Source: Anaeramoeba flamelloides
Lineage: Eukaryota > Metamonada > Anaeramoebidae
Assembly (NCBI GenBank): GCA_027625915.1
Contig: JANTQA010000023.1
Span: 4,898,001-4,962,000 of the forward strand
Length of the DNA stretch: 64,000 nucleotides
Direction of reading: 5' to 3'
Below, one piece after another: positions 31,906 through 44,264 of the stretch. Position numbers and translations under genes: made by a program. The number at the start of each line of letters is the position of its first letter. Within the stretch, counting starts at the first letter, position 1. The notes beneath the pieces are model-generated. The model had not been told where the DNA came from and ran no database searches. It worked only from the letters and a program-made list of their open reading frames with translations.

Positions 31906-33545
31906 AGTGGGTACATACTGACTTTTTTTGAAAAAAAAGACCAAAACAATACCAAACAAGATTAAACGGTTTCAGTTATGGGACACTAATTGCTAGAATC
32001 ACAAAGCTGTTTATATTAATTGACAACGAAAATTCTTTTCAAAAGTGTTCTCAAACTGATTAAAACAGGGGAAGGAAACAATCTACATTCTAGTTCACAA
32101 AACTTTTAACCAACACTTTGAAAAAACGGTAGGATTCAAAAGTGATTAATAAAAGATAGAAAAAACGTTGATCCAAATAAAGAGTTCTTTCTTGTCAATA
32201 GGCAGAGTAATACTTTGCCATACTATAAGATCTCTCTATTTTAAAAAGATTTATTAGATGAATAACTTTAATTGATCAATTAAAATCTCTTTATTTTCAA
32301 AAATGATTAGTTTGACCAACCCCATGTTCTGAAGAAAGGTACACTAATTTTTTATCAGAATTGGAACATTTTCAAAAGTTTGTATGTTTTTTTGCATAAA
32401 TGAACAAAAATTATTCAAATAGTTTTGGGTTGCCATAAAAGTCTCAAACTTCGTCTACGTTTGATAACTAAATCGAGTCTCCAAGAATTAAGAAAACACA
32501 AGCAAACTTGTAATAAAATCTAATTCAAAGTCTTTTTTGAACAAAATTAGTATGTGTGGATGGAGATCAGTGATCAAGATGGAAAATCTTTATTAGAATT
32601 GTTTCAAAACGCACAGCAAAATTTCTTCTTCAATAGATTCCATTCAGAAATTTGTCTTTTTCATTTGATCGAGAATAAGAAAAAGTGAAAAACCCTTACA
32701 ACAAATAACTAAAGAAAAATTCGTTAGTCGAATGAAACAAGTTGAAAAATACTCCTTAAAACTTAAAAGTACCGACATTTGTATCTTTGTTCACATAGAA
32801 ACACTAATTCACAATATATTGTTGAAAAGATGAAAAAGAGGTGTAAACATGAAGAAAAATTTTATTAAAAGTTTTACCCGAGCCATCACACTTGGTTTGT
32901 TACTTTAAAAGGAAATGATCAGTAAATTCGAAGGATTTTTTTAACCCGTTTTCTTTTCAACCTTTGAAAAAATGGAAAATTCCAAAATAAAAGTAAAAAC
33001 TGTGGAAAAAAGGATATTTTTATTAAGTGATTGTGACTTTGCAAAAACAATTTGTTATAAAAAGTTGTGTCCAGAATTGGAATTCTTAAAAGCTGAAAAT
33101 TATCCGTAAATTTTAAAAAATATTCCAATTTTCAATAGAAAAAAGAAAATTTTACGTAATAATTTTTTTTCTACAAGAAGAAAAAGATGAGTGTTGTAAA
33201 AAAGGGAAAATTGGTGAGTTGATCTTTTGTTGCTCAAAAAACCAAAGATAGAGAAAAGAAAAATAATTTTTTTAAATAGACTAAATCAAAAGAATCGAAG
33301 AATGGAATCACGAGGGCACAATTTATGGTGAGATTGAGACTGATTGATTAAAAAAATAATTTTGATTACAGAAAGTAAGAGCAGCAAAAAAAAATAAAGG
33401 AGAAAACAAACAATTAAAAAGAGCGATTTTTGGTCACAAAAACCTATCCTTGATGGAAAAATACCAAAGGCTGAAAAATAAGAAAAAGCAAAATAAAGTA
33501 AACGTGAAAAAATCAAAAAATTACATTTTTTTCTAATCGGTCTTT

Positions 33546-36500
33546 ATGTTATCGAGATTACTACCGAAAACAATAAAGTCTCGAGTTCCTAACTTACAAA
33601 GTTTCACGACTTCGTTAGGGCTTGATGTTGGTAGTACTACTGTAAAGGCGTGTGTGGTTGATTCCGAAACCTCCGAAATAGAACACTTCATTAAGCCCCA
33701 TCATGGGAGAGTTTCCGAGACGATCAAACAAGTTGTTGAATCAACTGGCTTGGAAGGAAGCTTGTCCTTGGTTACAGGAAGACAGGGAAGGAAAATGGTG
33801 GACATCACAGGTATCACCGAAGCTGTTGCCATTGAGGAAGCGCTCAAAGATTTGATGCACGACGAAGAGAAGCTCCAACGGATCTCGAAAACCAAAATCG
33901 AGAAGTTCCAAGGGATTGTCTCGTTAGGTGGCGAGTCATACATTGTATACAAAATTGGAGGCAAAAACAACGATCGAATTATTGACACGTTTGCAGGATC
34001 AAAGTGCGCATCGGGAACTGGTCAATTTTTTTCCCAGCAATTAGGAAGAATGGATCTCGACTCATTCCAATTGCAAGATCACCACAAGGAAATCCTCAAA
34101 GCCAAGGACGTCCCATTAGCAACCAGATGCTCTGTCTTTATGAAAACAGATTGTACACATAAATTGAACAAAGGAGAAGCGACACGATACGACATCGTCT
34201 TGTCTCTATCGAAAGTCATGGCAAGCAAAGTCGTCGATCTTTTAACGAGAGCTCAAATTGAAAACGGACAAGTCTTAATCATTGGTGGGATGCTGAATAT
34301 CCCTTACGTAATCGACTATATCAAGAAGGCAAAACCTGAAATTGAATTTGTCATCCCAGAAGAAGGAAAATTCTTTGAAGCCTTTGGTGCTGCAAAGCTT
34401 GCTTTAAAAGAAGGCGTTTCCTTGCCAAGCAAAAAGAATCTTTTAACTCCAAACGAAACACAGTTTAAACGAGTAAAGCCTTTTAGCCATGCAAAAAATC
34501 TTGTAAATTTCGTTAAGCCTCCTAAAAAAGAAATCCCAAAAGCTGGTCACGAATATGTTATTGGTGTAGATGGTGGTTCAACAACTACGAAGGTTTGATT
34601 TACTTTTAAATTTTAAATTTTTTTTTTTTTTTTTTCTTCCTTTTTTCCATTGAAAAATTTTGAAAAAAAAGTGGAATTTTTTTTGGATAATTTGGATTGT
34701 TGGATTCAAATTGCCTGAATTTCAATTTTCGAAAGATTCTTAAAAATTTTTCAAAAAAATTAAGCAATTTTTTTTTTTGAAAACTTGCTTTTTTTTGTTA
34801 GAGTTTTTTCTAATTTTTTTGAATTACAACTTTTTAGTATTCTATTTCTCATTTTGTTTTGCCCTTCTGTTGATTGAAAAACCAATTTTACAACATTTTC
34901 AATCATCTTTCCAAAAAAAAAAAAAAAAAATACTCAGAATTCAACAAAACATTATATTCACTGTTTCAGAAGGGAAAATCAGAAGATAATGGATTTCATG
35001 TCTTAAAACGATTACTTTACCAAATGTCTTATATTTTTTGCAAAGTGTAATGAAAAGTGATCTTCAATTCCTAAAATTAAATTTGAAAGAACCACTCGAT
35101 ATTATGTAATCCCAAAAAAAATTATTCAATTAAAAAATATTTAAATTGATGAAACTAAAAGTTGAAATATCTTTATATTTGCTTATATATTGATAATGTT
35201 CAAACATTTTGAAAAACCCTTTTTTTTTTTTTTTTTAAATTTTAATAAAAAAAAACTTTTCAACAATTTTAAAAAATATTAACATACTTATTCCTTTTGA
35301 CCAACTTTTTTCTTCAAAATATTACCGAATAATGAAAAACTCAAAATAATTCTTTTTTCCAAAGGTTGCATTAATTGATATGGAAACAAAAAACATTGTA
35401 ACATCATTTTATGGAAGAACATTAGGTGATCCAATTAAAGCATTAAGACAATGCTTTTTGGAATTAAAAAAAGACTTGGGCCCTGTATATGATAAGATCA
35501 AGATTCCATTAATTTCGACGACTGGATCCTCAAGGGAATTATTGGGTGTCTTTACTGGAACAAAATCTGTGTACAATGAAATCATTGCACATACCGTTGG
35601 AGCCACGTTTTATGAAAAGGACGTTGATACCATTTTTGAAATTGGTGGCCAAGATGCCAAATATGTATATCTCAGGAACAGAGTACCAATTGACTATGCA
35701 ATGAATGAAGCATGCTCTGCAGGAACAGGATCCTTTTTAGAAGAATCGTGTGCGGGAGATTTGAAGATCATGACCCCACAAGAGATCGCACCAATTGCAT
35801 TATCTGCTGAGGCGCCATTGAAATTTTCACAACATTGCTCTGCATTTATTAACACCGACATCCGAAGAGCCTCGCAAGAGGGAGCCAAAAGGTCCGACAT
35901 TGTTGCGGGATTGGTACTTTCCATTGGTTACAATTATTTGGAAAGGGTAGTTGGCAACAGGAGGATCGGTGATCACATCCTGATGCAAGGGGGTGTTGCC
36001 AAGAACTCGGCTGTGCCCATGTCGATCGCATCCATTTTAAACAAAAAGGTTACTGTGCCACCAAACCCCGAATTGTTGGGTGCCTTTGGTGTTGGATTAT
36101 TGGCAATTGAGAAACTGGAAGAAGGGTTACTGACCCTCGATCCAAACCAAAATTACAATTTGGATGAATTAATTAACCGACCGGTATCCATTGAAGGAGA
36201 ATTCAAATGTAAGTCCTGTGAAAATGATTGTCCAATCAAGATCATCCGAGTAGGCAAGAAAAAATATTTCTTTGGAGGAAGATGTAATAAATATTCCAAC
36301 TCACAACAACAAAAGACGGGCAGCGCCAAAAAAAAAGAACGCCTCAGGAAATTGAAAAAAAAAAAGGCGTTAAAATCCAAGCAAGTTGAATTGTCCCAGA
36401 ACACTGAATTAGAATTAGAAACTGAAAACGAAGAGCAAGAAGCCGTTGACTATGTCAAATTAAGATCCGAATTGCTATTTGGAAAGCACGCAGCCAAGTA

Positions 36501-38826
36501 TGACGATCTTGAAAAGGATCGAACAGTTGTCGCTGTCCCAGCTGTATTTAGCGTCCATTTCCTCTGGCCCCTGTACTCTCACTTCTTTAAGGAAATTGGA
36601 GTCGAAGCCCGCTTGGTCGAAGAGTTGGATGAGAAGGGAAAGGTTAGATGCGAAACCGATTACTGTTTCCCTGCTGAAATTGCACATGAAATTACCGAGA
36701 CTTGCGTCAAGATGGGCGACAAAATAGATCACATCTTTTTGCCCCATTTGAAAAAATTACAATCCTTGGAAAAGGATGTACATGCAATGTTTTGTCCACT
36801 GAGCCAGGGGTTACCATATTTTATCAAAAACTCGTTCAATTTAAAGGAGAACTACGTGCTCAAGCCCGTCCTCAACTTTGAAAACTCAATGGAGAAATCT
36901 GGCGACACAATGATCGAAATGGCCATGAGCAAACTGGGAATCTCTGAGAAGAAGGCTAAAAGGGCATGGGAAGTTGCCGTGAAAAGGCAACGAGCATGCA
37001 CTGCTAATTTCCATTCCATCGGAGACAAGATCATGAAGAAGCTCGAAGACAACCCCCCAAAGAAGCCCGTCGTCGTCATCTTTGGAAGAGGCTACAACGC
37101 CTTTACACCAACAACGAACATGTCCATCCCAAGGAAATTCGAATCAAGAGATACAACCGTGATCCCATTTGATTTCATTTCGCCAACCTATGGAGGAACC
37201 GATGAAGAGATCTTTAACAACATGTTTTGGTACTTTGGGCAATACAATTTGAAAATCGCCAAGAAGATCCAAAAAATGAAAAACGTCTACGCCTGCTGGG
37301 TGACCAATTTCAGTTGTGGCCCAGACGCATTTATCTTGCATTACATGAGATGGATCTTTAACTCCAAGCCATTCCTGGTCTTGGAATTGGATTCACATGT
37401 TGCAGATGCCGGTGTCGATACAAGAATTGAAGCCTTTTTAGATATCATCACTGGTTACAACAAGGCCAACTTTGACGAGAAGCCAATCTTGAAGGAAAAA
37501 AAATGGGAATCAATCATCGTCGATAAAAAGGTCTATTTCAAGGATACCCAAAATCCTGAAAAGGAAATGATCCCAATGAACGGTGCAAACGTAACCTTTT
37601 TGTTCCCACCAATTGGTAAACTGTCTGTCGACTTGGCAGCAAGCTTTTTCTGCCAAACACAAAAAATTGATACCGTATCCTTACCAGAGCCAACCAACTA
37701 CTCGCTTTCGATGGCAAGAGCATTGATGTCCGGAAAGGAATGTCTACCTGCGCTCTTGGTGTTGGGCTCCATCTTGCATTACTTTGAAAACAACCCAATC
37801 GACAAGGATCGCCTTTACACGGTCTTTTTGCCCACATCGTATGGCCCATGCCGATACGGTCAATACGGGATCTTCTACGAGGCCCTTTTCAGAGAATTAG
37901 GATTCGACAACTTGACCATGCTTCAATTGAACTCTTATAACTCATACGCGGAATTGGGACCACAATTCCTGATCAACGGGTTCTTTGCATTCCTGATGGG
38001 CGATTTCTTTTCAGATATTAGAAACACCTTCAGAACACTCGCCGTCGACCGTCACCAGGCCTATACAGTATTAAACAACGTCAAAAACGATTTAATTAAG
38101 GCAATGGAGCTCGGAAAGGACAATGCAATCAAGCAATTGCCCTCGTTTGCCAAGAGATTGAAAGAGGTCCCCTTGAAAATGGATCCCAAGGACGCACCAA
38201 AGGTCTATGTCGTTGGCGAAATCTACTTACGAAGAGACTTTTTCTCATCAGAGCCACTATTAGACATGCTCGCAGATTTTGGCATCGTCTGTAAAGTTGA
38301 AGACGTTTCCGAATGGCTTGCCTGGGTCGACTACACTCATGATTACGAAGTCAAGAAGAAATTGAACAACATCCCATTCTGGAAAAGACCCTTCGCACCA
38401 GAAATGCGCGAATACTTGAAACTCCAAGCAGAGATCATGTACAAAAATTACCAACACAAGAGATTCAAAAAGATCCTTGGCAAAACCGGTCTTCTCATTG
38501 AATCACCAAGTAACAGAAAGGAACTCATGAGCATCGCAGACCAATTCGGTGGGTGCGAATTAGGTACAGAGGCAGTCCCAGGGTCATGCGCAGCAGCAAC
38601 CGGAATGAAACACGGTTTTGATGGCGCTACAGTTCTTTACCCTTTCGCCTGTATCCCAGGTAGACTGACAGAATCCTTATACGCTCCTTACGCTAGAAAA
38701 ATGGAATACCCAACCTTGTGTGTTGAAAATGATGGTAACCCTTACTCACCTACAGTCGTTACAAATATTGAAACTTTTGCTTATAATGTCATTTCTAGAT
38801 TTAAAGAAAGAACTAACAAAAATTAA
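33546..38826 (+). CDS. Acyl-CoA dehydratase activase-like fusion protein (two BadF/HgdC-type domains plus HgdB-type region)
   Basis: Exons 33546-34592 and 35365-38826 splice in phase 0 to a 1502-residue protein of the 2-hydroxyacyl-CoA dehydratase activase type, ATP-driven electron-injecting iron-sulfur proteins of anaerobes. Domain 1 (about 23-295) starts with LGLDVGSTTVKA and has cluster-type cysteines at 154 (CASGTG) and 195 (RCSVF). Domain 2 (about 337-605) starts VIGVDGGSTTTK, has GGQDAK at 443-448 and cysteines at 466 (CSAGTG) and 507 (HCSAF). A CxxCxxxC motif (631, 634, 638) and a Lys-rich linker (about 661-714) follow. Then comes a DUF2229/HgdB-like region with TDYCFPAEIAHEI and, near the end, CELGTEAVPGSCAAATG. 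The length fits bacterial fusions of about 1400-1500 residues. Domain 1 has GGES where GGQD/GGED is usual. Bacterial origin is likely, but the intron shows it is nuclear. The actual substrate is unknown. Confidence 0.9.
34593..35364 (+). other. Spliceosomal intron in the activase-like gene
   Basis: 772 bp, phase 0, from GTTTGATT to TTCCAAAG. It falls inside the ATP-binding motif of the second activase domain (GGSTTTK then VALID), so removing it restores a continuous conserved motif. It is T-rich and much lower in GC than the exons. Confidence 0.92.
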
Positions 38827-39639
38827 TTAGTTTGATAAAGTTTTTTTTTTTTTTTTTTTTATTTTATTTTTATTTAGATTCCTTTCGTTAAATAATTCTT
38901 GATTAGAATTTTTTTTTTATTTTTTATTTTTAAAATTTAAAACATTTCTCTTTTCCTATAAATAAAATTTTTTTTTTTTTTTATTATCATTTTGTTTATG
39001 TTTATTTTGTTTTTTTTCTTATTTCTGAAAAGTCTATTAGTATAATAAACTAAATTTCAGAATAAATGGCACATGTTACATTTGAATTTTAAATTGCTTT
39101 TGTATCGTTTTGAAGTTTTTCCTCTCACAATGAAAAGTTTGCAAATAAATCATTTTTTCTCTTTTTTATTTTTTAGACAGTGTAAAGTTAAAATGGAAAA
39201 TTGGAAAGAAGTAACAGATTAATTCATAAAAAATTTGTTTTCAAATATGAAAAAGAGATTAGATTTAGTTATTCAAATGGAAGGAGAATCGATAAATGTG
39301 TTTTATTCATTTTTTATATTTTCTATTTTTTATGTAATGCTTCTTTCAAAATAAATTACCCAATTTTTTATAACAGTTTTTTTTATTTTTATTTCTTTTA
39401 TTTTTAGACAAAAAATAAATTTATCTTGAGTATAGAACTGAATATTAAAATCGAAATTTTTATATTATAAGAAATAACTTCAAATATTAAAAATATTTTT
39501 CTTTAAAATTTGATTTTTAATGGGAAAATGATTTTGAAATCGAGTTTATTTTACAGTAATACTATTTTTCAAAAATTGTGAATCCACTGGAATAATAAAA
39601 ACAATATATATATATTAATTAGAAGTTTTGATGATTTCT

Positions 39640-40935
39640 AAACTTTTGTCACAATAAAGTTACCAAAATCGAGATTATTTTTATCAAAATCTTGATATTT
39701 TGGAAAATCGCGAAATCTAATATTTTGGCGAATTTATAACAAATCGCGATATTTGGTATTATTGCGATAATTATTATAAAATCGTGATAATTTTAAAAAA
39801 TCGTGATAAATACCAAAAAATGCCGTGATTAAAAAGTAATCGCGATATAATAGGTGATGTATTATGGGCTAATTGAGCAATAAATTTATAAAGAATTTTT
39901 TTTTAATCAAAAAATAGATTAGGTGAAAAAAATGATATTCTAATAAAAAAACAACAAAAAATTTACTTGATCCAATCAAGGATCAGATCAAAAAGTTTTA
40001 TTTTATTTCTGTTTGGTTTGGTTGACAAACCTATGGATCCTTTTAGATCAACAACAATAAGAACTCAAGACTAATAAATATTTTCTCAGTTAATTGCTGT
40101 GTTGTAAATTGTGTTAAATAAAAGAGCTTCTAAAAAAACCAACACTTAGAGATGCTTCTTTAAAGAAAATGTTCATGGGTTAAAACAATTTCAATATTCT
40201 CAGAAAGTTGAAAGGAGTTGGATAACTTTTCAAAAGCCTAACCACATCCTTGCCAGATGATTACCGAGTATTAATATTTTTTGAATAATTATTGTTTTCT
40301 TCATTTCATTCTTATTCTTCTTGTAATATCTTTTTATTGGACTGAAAAAGGCAACTAGAGCTTAAAGGTTTTTTTATTAATCGATCATCATATAAGAAGT
40401 CAAATCTTTCCTTATTCTTTTTGGTTATTTAACTTTTAAAGCTAATAAATCCTATTTTAAAAAAAGTACATATTTTATATTCAATTATTTTGTTAAAATT
40501 GGTTATTATTAGGATGATTATAAAATTCGTTTGAGATTTAATATTTTGCTAAAAAAAATATGAAAAGAAAATAATTTTTTTTTACACAACAAACCAAACT
40601 CATTCCTTTTTAAAAGATTTCTGCCTTTCAAAACTTTCAAACAATTGAAGACAATTAACACCATTTAGACACACTTTCAAACAACTTTTAAAGTGGAACA
40701 GTGTTCTAAAAGTCTCGGGTTTTGGTATTAATCAAGAGATTTTTTTACGGTGATTTTAAAAAAAAATGATTTTTCCTTTTTTTCACGATTTTTATTTTTT
40801 CATGATAATATGCAATATCGCGATTTTATGATTTTTTTCGAGATAAGGAAGAAGTAATAGAGATTTTTTTTCATTATCCCAATTTAATATTTAATATTGT
40901 GATAATATATGATATCACCAAAACCTCTATTCTTT
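39640..40935. repeat. Inverted pair of segments rich in ATCGCGAT-like motifs
   Basis: TCGCGA occurs at 39708, 39744, 39840 and 40818, with several ATCGTGATAA variants between 39780 and 39845. The right segment (40730-40935) looks like a degenerate reverse complement of the left (39640-39860). The region may be an old TIR element of about 1.3 kb with no coding content. Confidence 0.4.
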
Positions 40936-40974
40936 GGCATTTTAAGAAAAAATAACAATTAACTCTTATTAGAA

Positions 40975-41150
40975 TTTACTTTATAATTATTAAAAAGATC
41001 ATAAAAGCCAAATATTTAAAAATTAAAAAAAAATAAAAACAAAAATTGAAAAAAAAGTTAACCTAAATTATTGAAATGAGAGTTACAGAATTCTTTAAAA
41101 TTGAACCTTCCACCCAAAAAAGATTTATAAAAAGTTTTTATACTAATAAT
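40975..41150 (+). repeat. Partial copy of repeat family B
   Basis: It shares TTATTGAAATGAGAGTTACRGA and the A-rich stretch before it with 2890-2970. The match ends soon after, so only a fragment is present. Confidence 0.5.
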
Positions 41151-41419
41151 CAAAGGACAAATTTTAATTCTTTTTGGAAAAAAACTCCAAATAAATATTT
41201 AATTCAGATTCCATGTAATCAAATGATTCTTTTTTATTTCAATTTTTAGTCTCCATTATTTCTTGTTTAAATTCAAATTATCATAGGACACCATTATTCG
41301 AAAAAATTTAATCATATAAAATATTTTTTTAAATTATGAAACAGTATTTGATATTTCTCAAAAAAAAAAAAAAAAAAAGATTAAAGTAAACTATTTTGAC
41401 AATATCTACCCAGGGGAAT

Positions 41420-41445
41420 AATATATATATATATATATATATATA
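41420..41445. repeat. TA microsatellite
   Basis: About a dozen TA units. Similar TA arrays lie at 42104-42131, 44232-44261 and 59860-59914. Confidence 0.95.
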
Positions 41446-41810
41446 ATTTGTTTTATGAATCAAAGATTCTATATTTAATTCTAGGAAATAATATATTTTG
41501 AATTGATAAAAAAATAACAACCCAAGATCAATAATTTCTACCCCTTTCATATATTTGATATGTTTATATTTTACCCCATGAAAGGAACAAAAATTATTTA
41601 TTTTGAGAAGGAAAAACTTTTATGACTTATTCTATTTTCTTAAAAAATCATTTAAAATACTAAATAATCAGATTTCTTTTGGAACTTTTTTTTTTTTTGT
41701 ATTAGGATATTGATAAATCTAACCAGTTCAACTTTTAATACACAAACTTTTAACTTCATTTATTACATATAACTTTTTTCAAAATATGGCATAAAATCCA
41801 GATTCTAGTA

Positions 41811-42005
41811 CATTCAGTTCCACTATTAAGACATTAACTTTCTACGAAATTTAAGGCACAATAAAAATCTCAAATTAAGGCACAAAATTCAGATTCGAGT
41901 AAAATAATTTGTAAAAAAAAATTACAAATTTTGTTCCTTAATTTGAGATTTTTTTTGTACATTAAATTCCGTTGAAAGTGCCTATCTTAAAAATTCAGAT
42001 AACTG
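41811..42005. mobile_element. CAGT-type MITE, diverged copy, 195 bp
   Basis: The start CATTCAGTTCC follows TA and the end CAGATAACTG precedes TA. The arms match those of the better preserved copy at 42731-42928 (CGAAATTTAAGGCAC and AATCTCAAATTAAGGCAC). It has the same size and no coding content. Confidence 0.7.
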
Positions 42006-42037
42006 TAAAAAAAATTGCGAAAAAAAAATTTAAAAAA

Positions 42038-42104
42038 GTATTCATTAATGTGAGATTTTTATTGCCTTAAATTTCGTTGAAAGTTTGTGTCTTAAAAGCG
42101 GAAC
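42038..42104. mobile_element. Truncated right end of the same MITE family
   Basis: It carries TGAGATTTTTATTGCCTTAA, TTTCGTTGAAAGTTTGTG and GCGGAAC, matching the right arm of 42731-42928. A TA microsatellite starts where the element end and target site should be. Confidence 0.65.
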
Positions 42105-42131
42105 TATATATATATATATATATATATATAT
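42104..42131. repeat. TA microsatellite at the MITE end
   Basis: TA array directly abutting the truncated MITE right end; it may have grown from the TA target site. Confidence 0.9.
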
Positions 42132-42730
42132 CACATATTGTACAAATTTTAGTTGTAAAATCACGAAATACTAATAAAATCATGTTTTTTCGCATTTTTT
42201 ACATGTTTTTTCGTTTCTGACTTTGTATTATTTTTTTATTGTTTTGAAAAAGTTCTTGAATTCTTTTCAAATCCTTTTAATTGTTTCTGTGATGTGAAAT
42301 AATACAAACAAAAATAAAAAAAAATGGTATATATGTAGAAAGTTATTGTATTACGGATATTGTATAACAATGGAAATTCGTGATTTCACATTTAAGTGGA
42401 ACGTTTTGCATTTAAAACCTTGAAAATAGTTTGATTTTCTATTTTTAAAATCACCAAAACAACCAAAAGGAGATTTTTTGTTTAAAACTCTTCAAAACTA
42501 TAAATTCTTTAAATAATGATAAAAATAATTAACTTTTTTTGTAAAAATTACTAGTTGGGGAAGAAAAGTGATCAAAATTTAACTTTTTTACCCATTACAA
42601 ATTAGATCAACTCACCTATTTTTTTTTCGGTTTTAATTACATATGTATATCTTATAAATAAATTATGTTCGTCGCTCTGACATGTAAAACTCATTTAGTG
42701 AAATGAAAAAAATATCATGCTTGTGATATA

Positions 42731-42928
42731 CAGTCAGTTTCGTTTTTAAGGCACAAACTTTCAACGAAATTTAAGGCACAAAAAAAATCTCAAATTAAGG
42801 CACATGATTTCAAATTCTAGTAAAATAATTTGTGAAAATTAAAATTCTAAAAAATTGTGCTTTAATTTGAGATTTTTTTGTGCCTTAAATTTCGTTGAAA
42901 GTTTGTGCCTTAAATGTGAAACTGACTG
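42731..42928. mobile_element. Tc1/mariner-type MITE, 198 bp, well preserved
   Basis: Ends are CAGTCAGTTTC and GAAACTGACTG, flanked by TA on both sides, as expected for Tc1/mariner/pogo-type insertion. Arms of about 80 bases are nearly perfect inverted repeats. Each arm holds TTAAGGCAC three times, spaced by about 20-30 bases. No transposase is encoded, so an unlinked autonomous partner would be needed for movement. Confidence 0.85.
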
Positions 42929-43007
42929 TATATATATACTCTTTTTCAAATGAAGGGCACATAAAATTTCAAGAATTATTCATAACCTAATCAAATTTAT
43001 TGTATAC

Positions 43008-43600
43008 TCCATTTCACTCAAAGGTTACCCAGCCAAAAATGAAAAAACCACTTTATTTTTAAGAATCAACCAAAATTAGATTGTTTATGAATATGAGAAA
43101 TAATAAACCATATATTAAAGCCGATAATCATAAAAAAAACCTGAAAAAATAATAAATTTCAAAAAAAAATATTAAAAAAATTTTTACGCCAACTTTCATT
43201 AAAACATTTAGTGCAAAAATTCTCAATTTCTTAAGGAAATTAAAATTTTTGACAAGAAAAATTTTTAATAATTAGTAGTATTAATTTTATAAGAAATTAA
43301 AAGTCTTACTTTTTTTAATGTTAATTCTGAGTTTTAAATATTTTTATTTTTCTAAATTTAATTTATAAAAAAAATAAAAAAGAAAAGAAAAAAAGGAAAA
43401 ATCAAAAGAAAAAAAAATATTTTAAAAAAATCAAAAAGCAAAAAATAAAAAAAAAACAAAATTATACAAAATGAGAAAAAATGTTTTTGATCTAAAAATT
43501 GAAAATGTAATTTGAGTAGAATAATGAATTAAACTCATAGAATTTATTCTATTTCTTCAATAACAGTAGACCACTTTGACTAAAACGCAGTTTATTATCC
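43008..43600 (+). repeat. Dispersed repeat family A, copy 2
   Basis: Direct counterpart of 541-1120 with the same landmarks, for example ACTCCATTTCACTCAAAGG and AATGAATTAAACTCATAGAA. The A/G-rich tract in the middle differs in length. Confidence 0.7.
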
Positions 43601-44228
43601 TTCTACAATATAATAAACTCTTTAATATTTTAGAAAATACTGAACAGAATATTTAAAAAACATTAAAAATAAACAATAAAAATTACAATTAAATATTTTG
43701 AAAATTAATTTACCTTTTATTCGTAATAAGTAATCTCGTATTTTAAATTCTAGGGAAAAAAAATATAAAATCAATAAATACTATTTAACAAGATGAATTC
43801 GGGAAAAGTTCTTTACATTTTATTAATAACACCTTAAACCTATATTTTTGGTTCATGAAAGTCCCATTTTCAATATTAAGCCGCAATCCATCAGGATATT
43901 TTGTGGGATTGTTTTTTTTTCAATATTTTCTTTTTGACTTTGTTCTATACATCAATCCAATATTACTCTTTCTTAATTACTATATCGAGCCCATTCGAAA
44001 TCAAACTCAAAATGTTACCATTTTGATACTGGTAGATTATTTCCAAATTGGTTTCTTCCAATAGTATTTTTTCCTTTTCAAACATTTCAATACTCATAAA
44101 AAAAAAACAATGAAAAAATGAAAAAAGAAATAATTAAAATTAAAATCACCGATGAATAATTATCTTATTAACAATCAAATTACTGGTTATTTGTGATTTA
44201 AGAGGTGTGATATTTTGTTTGAAAAAAG

Positions 44229-44231
<3 letters not shown>

Positions 44232-44261
<30 letters not shown>
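44232..44261. repeat. TA microsatellite
   Basis: About fifteen TA units. Confidence 0.95.

Positions 44262-44264
<3 letters not shown>

Larger units (their letters stand above)
25904..33545. other. Gene-poor stretch of 7.6 kb
   Basis: No supportable complete gene on either strand; frames of 60-76 codons are low-complexity. It contains poly-G tracts (about 28790-28802 and 30000-30009), two copies of repeat family E, a weak family D relative, a GC-richer island at about 30235-30400 and a possible orphan signal-peptide exon at 27436. The last 1.5 kb, about 32000-33545, is richer in GC than the rest and may hold promoter or untranslated sequence of the following gene. Confidence 0.5.
38827..41808. 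other. Gene-free stretch with TCGCGAT cluster and partial repeat B
   Basis: No supportable gene. T-rich 3' flank directly after the stop, a weak 68-codon frame at 39201 with no ATG, a cluster of CGCGAT-containing imperfect repeats (39640-39860 and 40730-40935), a partial family B copy (40975-41150) and a TA microsatellite (41420-41445). Confidence 0.5.

Noticed and set aside
36475-37849. Several antisense frames of 75-103 codons within the activase-like gene
   Set aside because: They are shadows of a long conserved coding exon.
39201-39407. 68-codon frame downstream of the activase-like gene
   Set aside because: It has no ATG, starts at TTG just after a stop, and ends in a Phe/Tyr-rich low-complexity run.
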